Part shown: piece by piece, positions 60,065 to 64,000 of the stretch
Numbering within the stretch: position 1 is the stretch's first letter
How the letters are laid out: every line of letters starts with the position of its first letter
NCBI RefSeq assembly: GCF_900176135.1
Contig: NZ_FWWW01000082.1
Span: 62,001 to 126,000, forward strand
Source of the DNA: Hymenobacter roseosalivarius DSM 11622
Lineage (GTDB): Bacteria > Bacteroidota > Bacteroidia > Cytophagales > Hymenobacteraceae
Direction of reading: 5' to 3'
DNA length: 64,000 nt
The notes under the pieces: model-generated
Databases searched by the model: none
What the model saw: only the letters and a program-made list of their open reading frames with translations
What the model was told of the DNA's origin: nothing
Made by a program: the position numbers and the translations under genes

Positions 60065-63000
60065 CTATTCCCGCTTCAACGCCTCCCGAATTCCACTCAG
60101 TCCCCCGGCGATATTCTCCATCTGAGTGAGCACCTGGCTGAGTTGGCCGCCGCTGCTGGTGCGCAGGTTGCGGCGAAAGGTGTCTTTGATGGCTTCCCAG
60201 CGCTCGGCTTCGGTGGGGGTGAGCCAGCCCAACAGCTCGCGGAGCTTGAGCAAGTTTGCTTCAGTCCCGCTCGTCAGGGTTTGGGCTTCGTTTTCGTAGT
60301 GGGTGAGCAGGAGGGTGCGGGTTTCTTCGTCGTTCATCACGGGGCGCACCTTTTCGGCCAGCTTGCTCATGTTGCGGTAAGAGCCTTGCAACTTGAAGGG
60401 CGGCTCGGTGCGATACTCGTTGGCCTGGGCGGCGGAGCGAATATATTCCTCGTTCACGCGCGCTACCACGTCGCGGATACGCAGCAGTTTTTGCAGCACG
60501 GCCACGTACTCGTTTACTTCTTCCGGCGAGTGGTTGCCAGTGAGGTTGAGCCCGGTGCCGTCGCCGGTCTGGGCCAGACGGATGAGCGGGTGTACGTCGG
60601 CCAAATTGCCCCCCAGCCGGCTCAGCACGGCGTTGCTGGTCAGCGCGTTTTCGAGGTAGCTCAGGTGGAACACGTCAGCCGTATCGCCGATGATGTCGCC
60701 GAGGTTGTAGATGTCGGCGCGGTTGGCGAGCATGTCGGGGATGCGGAACTGCTCGCCGCTCTCGGTGTAGGGATTGCCGGCCATTACCACGCACACTTTG
60801 CGCCCCCGAAAGTCGTAGGTTTTGGCCCGGCCCTGGTACACGCCCTCAATCTTGCGCTGAGCGTCGCAGAGGGAAATAAACTTCTGCAGAAACTCCGGAT
60901 TGCAGTGCTGAATATCGTCCAGATAAATCATCACGTTGTCGCCCATCTCAAAGGCCAGATTCAGCTTCAATAGCTCCTCCCGCGCCCCGGAATTAGGTGC
61001 CTGGGCCGGGTCCACGCTTGTCACGGCGTGTCCGATTGCCGGTCCGTTGATTTTCATAAAAATTAGCCCTAACCGATTGGCTACGTACTCCATGAGCGTA
61101 GTTTTGCCGTAGCCGGGCGGCGACACCAGCAGCAGCAGGCCCATCAGATCGGTGCGCTTGCCCTCGCCCGCCGTCCCGATTTGCTTGGCGAGGTTGGCAC
61201 CAATTAGAGGCAAATACACCTCATCAATCAGCTTGTTGCGCACGAAAGACGAAAGCACACGGGGCCGGAACTCCGACAAGCGCAAGTCGGCGGTGAAACG
61301 GGCCAGCAGCTCCTTTTTTAGCTCCAAAAACGCCTCAAACTGCGACACAACCATGTTGGTAAAGTGGCGCAGGCGGCGACGAAATTCAGGAAAGTTCAGT
61401 GTATACTTCCGTTCCTGAATGTGCGGGTGACTGCCCTGCAAACCAGTCAGCGTTTCGCGCAGGGGCGTGCGAATAATCTGCTGGGGCGCGTAGCCGCCCG
61501 TAGCCAACAATACCGCGCACTCGTCGCGGTACCCATGCAGCCCCGCCGCCGCCTCACCCTGGCGCAGAAACGCGTGGAGCCACTGCCGGATCAGCTCCAC
61601 CTGCGCGGTCGGCTGTTCCGCCAATCCCGCCACCGATGCAGAGTACGCCTCCGTGGCCCGCCGCTCCTGCAAAGACCGCTGAAACAATTGATATAATTGG
61701 GCGGCTTCGTCGGCAATAACGAAGGGATGAGTGATTAGCTTTTGGTTGCTGGTTTTTGGTTTTTGGTCGTTGTCAGCTGTTAGCTTGGTGGTAGGTAAAC
61801 TGGTAATTGTTAACTGTTCATTGTTAATTGACCTTGTCAGCTCGTGGAATAGATACTCGCCGGCTTCGGTCAGGCTGGGGGGCAAAAATAGGCCGGTAGT
61901 CGCGGCAAACTCGGTAATGGCTTGTTGCAGCTCCGCCATCAGGCCCGCGAATTCGCGCGAGTCGGGGAATACTTGCAGCAATACCGCGATGCCCTGCATC
62001 TGACGCTGCCAGGTGGCTTTGCGGTCCTGGGGGGCAAATTTCTGCCAAAACAGGGCGGCGGCGGCGCGCACGTCGGTCGGGTAACGCAGTAAATTGGCGG
62101 TGCGGGTGAGGCGCACCAGGGCTTCCAGCAACAGAGCCGCGTCGTGGTCGTGCACGCCTTTGAGGTAGCCTTCGGCGTAGCGCGGGGCCATAAACTGCTG
62201 CACGTGCGTAGTCAGCTCGGCGGTGGTCAGGTGGGCTAGCTCGGTCAGCGACAGCACAGCCGGAACACCATCATGGGCCGGCGCAGGCTGAGCGGCGGCC
62301 TGGAGAATAAGCCAGGCCAGATATTCGCCCCGGTACACTTCCTGATTTTCTGATACCACCGTCTGGTCCCACACGGCGCGGGCCGCGAGGAAAGCGGGCT
62401 CGGTTATTTTCTGGAAAAAATTAGTGCCCGTGAGGTGATAATGTAGGTCGCCATCGCGCAGCACCATGGTCAGTTCCAGGGGCTGGGTATTTACGGTGAA
62501 GGCGTAGGGGCCGAACTTGAGCGCCTGGCCGCCGTCCACGAATAGCTCGGCGCGGTCTTTCAGCTGGCGCAGCGCGTCTTCTTTCACCGTTTTGAGGCGG
62601 CTTTGCAAGTCATCGGCCTTCACCGGGTCGCCGAGGGCCAGCAAATCCCGCACCGTTTGCCGGACTTTCTCCACCATCAGATCAGCCGCGAAATAGCCGT
62701 TAATTTCGGCCACCGTCGTCAGTCGGCCTAGGCGGGTTTGCACGGCTTTCAGCACACGCTCCGCCGATTGGAGCAGACTGGAAGCACGTTGGTTGCGCGC
62801 TTCCACCAGGCTCACCTTGCGCGACTCGAACGCCTCGTATACTTCCTCGCGCCGGGTGGACAGCTGGGCCAGAAACTCATCGAACTCAGGAAATTTGCCC
62901 CCCAGCTCTTCCAATTGCACCTGCAGTTTGGTGCTGTACTCCTCGCACTTAGCCGGCGTGTCGCTCAGGTCCAGGTAGTTGACCAACGCCTGCTCCAGCA

Positions 63001-63622
63001 GCTTCATTTGTGCCGAGAACTCCGCCTGCGCCTCCGTGCCGGCCAGGGCATGCCGCCGTCGCTTCAGCGCCGCCCGAATCTGGTTGAAGCCGGCGTAAAT
63101 CGTGGAGATGTTGTCGATGATGCGCGTGGTCTGGGTCGGGTCCTCAATAGTGAGGTTGCTGACCACTTCGATCAGTAATTCCAGCTCCGCCGACACGGCG
63201 TTGGCTTCTTTCTCGCGCTCGTTGGCTTCCGTTACCTTCTGAATTTTTTCAATGCCGTCGGCAATGGCCTGCACGCGCACGGCGTAGGGCTGCAAGGCGT
63301 CGGGTTGAAGCAGAAAATCAACGGTTTGCCCGGCAACCTGCTTGGTGTTTTGTACTAAATCGGCAGCGTATTTTTCAATGGCCGGCGCATCCGCGTAGCG
63401 CAATTCCTTTAGCGAAATAACCTCGCCCCGCACCGTGCGCAATTCGGCCAGCAGGCGCACGTAGTCGTTCACGTCCTGCGCCGACGTGCGCTTGATCCGC
63501 CCCATCAGCTCATCCGCTTTCGCGAACACACGCTGCGTCTCAGCACCCGTGCTTTTGCGGATGCTTACTACTTTCTCGAACTCCTCCACCGCCGCGTGGG
63601 CCGCCTGCCGAATCGCCTGCAA
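60065..63622 (-). CDS. DNA-repair-type AAA ATPase (C-terminal three quarters)
   Basis: The frame gives 1185 residues of a very large ATPase annotated as DNA repair ATPase in many bacteria. It starts with long helical regions (HAAVEEFEKVVSIRKSTGAETQRVFAKADELMGRIKR, EANEREKEANAVSAELELL), then in the last third an AAA module: VSPPGYGKTTLMEYVANRLGL (Walker A) and GDNVMIYLDDIQHCNPEFLQKFISLCDAQ (Walker B). The first codon is TTG and is not a real start: the family continues N-terminally into 63623-64000. An in-frame AT-rich insert at 61726-61830 encodes NNEQLTITS and DNDQKPKTSNQK. It is probably the same gene as the next entry, broken by a 1-base deletion. Confidence 0.85.
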   Translation of the reverse strand: MQAIRQAAHAAVEEFEKVVSIRKSTGAETQRVFAKADELMGRIKRTSAQDVNDYVRLLAELRTVRGEVISLKELRYADAPAIEKYAADLVQNTKQVAGQTVDFLLQPDALQPYAVRVQAIADGIEKIQKVTEANEREKEANAVSAELELLIEVVSNLTIEDPTQTTRIIDNISTIYAGFNQIRAALKRRRHALAGTEAQAEFSAQMKLLEQALVNYLDLSDTPAKCEEYSTKLQVQLEELGGKFPEFDEFLAQLSTRREEVYEAFESRKVSLVEARNQRASSLLQSAERVLKAVQTRLGRLTTVAEINGYFAADLMVEKVRQTVRDLLALGDPVKADDLQSRLKTVKEDALRQLKDRAELFVDGGQALKFGPYAFTVNTQPLELTMVLRDGDLHYHLTGTNFFQKITEPAFLAARAVWDQTVVSENQEVYRGEYLAWLILQAAAQPAPAHDGVPAVLSLTELAHLTTAELTTHVQQFMAPRYAEGYLKGVHDHDAALLLEALVRLTRTANLLRYPTDVRAAAALFWQKFAPQDRKATWQRQMQGIAVLLQVFPDSREFAGLMAELQQAITEFAATTGLFLPPSLTEAGEYLFHELTRSINNEQLTITSLPTTKLTADNDQKPKTSNQKLITHPFVIADEAAQLYQLFQRSLQERRATEAYSASVAGLAEQPTAQVELIRQWLHAFLRQGEAAAGLHGYRDECAVLLATGGYAPQQIIRTPLRETLTGLQGSHPHIQERKYTLNFPEFRRRLRHFTNMVVSQFEAFLELKKELLARFTADLRLSEFRPRVLSSFVRNKLIDEVYLPLIGANLAKQIGTAGEGKRTDLMGLLLLVSPPGYGKTTLMEYVANRLGLIFMKINGPAIGHAVTSVDPAQAPNSGAREELLKLNLAFEMGDNVMIYLDDIQHCNPEFLQKFISLCDAQRKIEGVYQGRAKTYDFRGRKVCVVMAGNPYTESGEQFRIPDMLANRADIYNLGDIIGDTADVFHLSYLENALTSNAVLSRLGGNLADVHPLIRLAQTGDGTGLNLTGNHSPEEVNEYVAVLQKLLRIRDVVARVNEEYIRSAAQANEYRTEPPFKLQGSYRNMSKLAEKVRPVMNDEETRTLLLTHYENEAQTLTSGTEANLLKLRELLGWLTPTEAERWEAIKDTFRRNLRTSSGGQLSQVLTQMENIAGGLSGIREALKRE

Positions 63623-64000
63623 CGGCTCAGGGCCTGGGCCGCTGGTTCGCGCAGCCAGTGATAGGTGTCGGTGAGGGTGGTCGTGAGGCGAATTAAATCC
63701 AGGTACAGGCCGGCGTAGCTGTCGTCTTTGCTAAGCAGGGTCAGGATTTCCTGCGCCTCGGCCATGGCCCGTACAATCTCCTTATTGCCAAGCTTATACA
63801 GATAAGAATCGGAGGTAACAGGCAGCTGAAAATCGGGTGCGACGTAGGGCGTCTGCCAGATCTGCACGGCGTGGTGTTTCTTGGCTTCGTCGTCGGCGCG
63901 GAAGTAGCACAGCTCGCCGTTGGCAAACAGCGCGTAGCCGTGGCAGCTAATCGGATTATTGACGCGTTGCGCAATTAAATTGTACGACAAAAGCAGATAC
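63590..64000 (-). CDS. DNA-repair-type AAA ATPase, upstream part (frameshifted, runs off the window)
   Basis: Reads YNLIAQRVNNPISCHGYALFANGELCYFRADDEAKKHHAVQIWQTPYVAPDF and continues to YLYKLGNKEIVRAMAEAQEILTLLSKDDSYAGLYLDLIRL...YHWLREPAAQAL, matching the middle of the same family just before the helical region of the preceding entry. Near 63623 the frame must shift by one base (an extra C between AGC and CGTTG would restore it) to reach LQAIRQAAHAAVEEFEKV. The true start is beyond base 64000. The break may be a real pseudogene, or a sequencing error in a C/G-rich run. Confidence 0.8.

Noticed and set aside
242..62905. GGGGGGC motif as an FtsK-orienting (KOPS) signal
   Set aside because: Copies are about equally frequent on both strands in this window, so no polarity is visible.

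Overview
The window looks like a chromosomal segment of a GC-rich Bacteroidota bacterium, most likely Hymenobacter or a close relative in the Hymenobacteraceae (inference). Support: a SusC/SusD pair, several spondin-, NIPSNAP-, DUF5916-, DUF2490- and AsmA-type proteins usual in Cytophagales, lipoprotein and Tat signals, occasional TAnnTTTG promoter boxes, and many family matches typical of that group. There is no rRNA, CRISPR array, intact prophage or complete transposon, and I could not recognise a tRNA.

Layout. 0-5.3 kb: end of a polysaccharide-utilisation locus on the minus strand (SusC, SusD, then a truncated GH144-type glycoamylase), with a LacI-type palindrome upstream of susC. 5.8-8.8 kb: an M28 peptidase and an overlapping pair of response regulators, one fused to a class III nucleotide cyclase. 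9.2-14.7 kb: a PD-(D/E)XK nuclease, a small HMA-like protein, a Gre-factor relative, an M61 peptidase and the SelO pseudokinase. 14.9-19.8 kb: a glycosidase, then a decayed mobile-element zone (Tn3 TnpA remnant, IS5-type transposase remnant, two related REP-like elements, a nonsense-broken secreted-protein gene) around an intact spondin-domain lipoprotein. 19.9-24.1 kb: NTF2-like, cupin, DUF2490, MpaB-type and aquaporin genes, then a MITE-like element.

24.7-34.0 kb is the best metabolic unit: nine minus-strand genes encoding a DUF1080 (3-keto-glycoside hydrolase-type) protein, three sugar-phosphate-isomerase-fold proteins, a nucleoside-type MFS permease, a cytochrome c lipoprotein, a Gfo/Idh/MocA oxidoreductase, a Tat-exported small dehydrogenase subunit and a GMC flavoprotein with a C-x5-C-x3-C iron-sulfur motif. 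Together they read as a pathway that oxidises a glycoside to a 3-keto sugar in the periplasm, cleaves it, imports the products and reduces or isomerises them. 34.6-44.2 kb: an MFS drug transporter, NIPSNAP, MsrB, a short UvrA paralogue, a HipA-like kinase with its DUF3037 partner, an aldo/keto reductase and an LRR-protein kinase. 44.3-64 kb: an M3 peptidase, DUF5916 outer-membrane protein, methyltransferase, orphan ABC ATPase, universal stress protein, a secreted hypothetical, a serine hydrolase with membrane tail, an AsmA-like protein and most of a giant DNA-repair-type AAA ATPase that carries a frameshift.

The most unusual non-coding feature is a dense set of long, near-perfect inverted repeats in the gaps between genes. 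Five loci share a GAAGCATCTCGCG core but have locus-specific arms, some nested; others share a GAGACGCA core; one is a spacer-free 74-bp perfect palindrome. A second unexplained signal is a dispersed GGGGGGC motif flanked by A/T runs, found on both strands inside and between genes.
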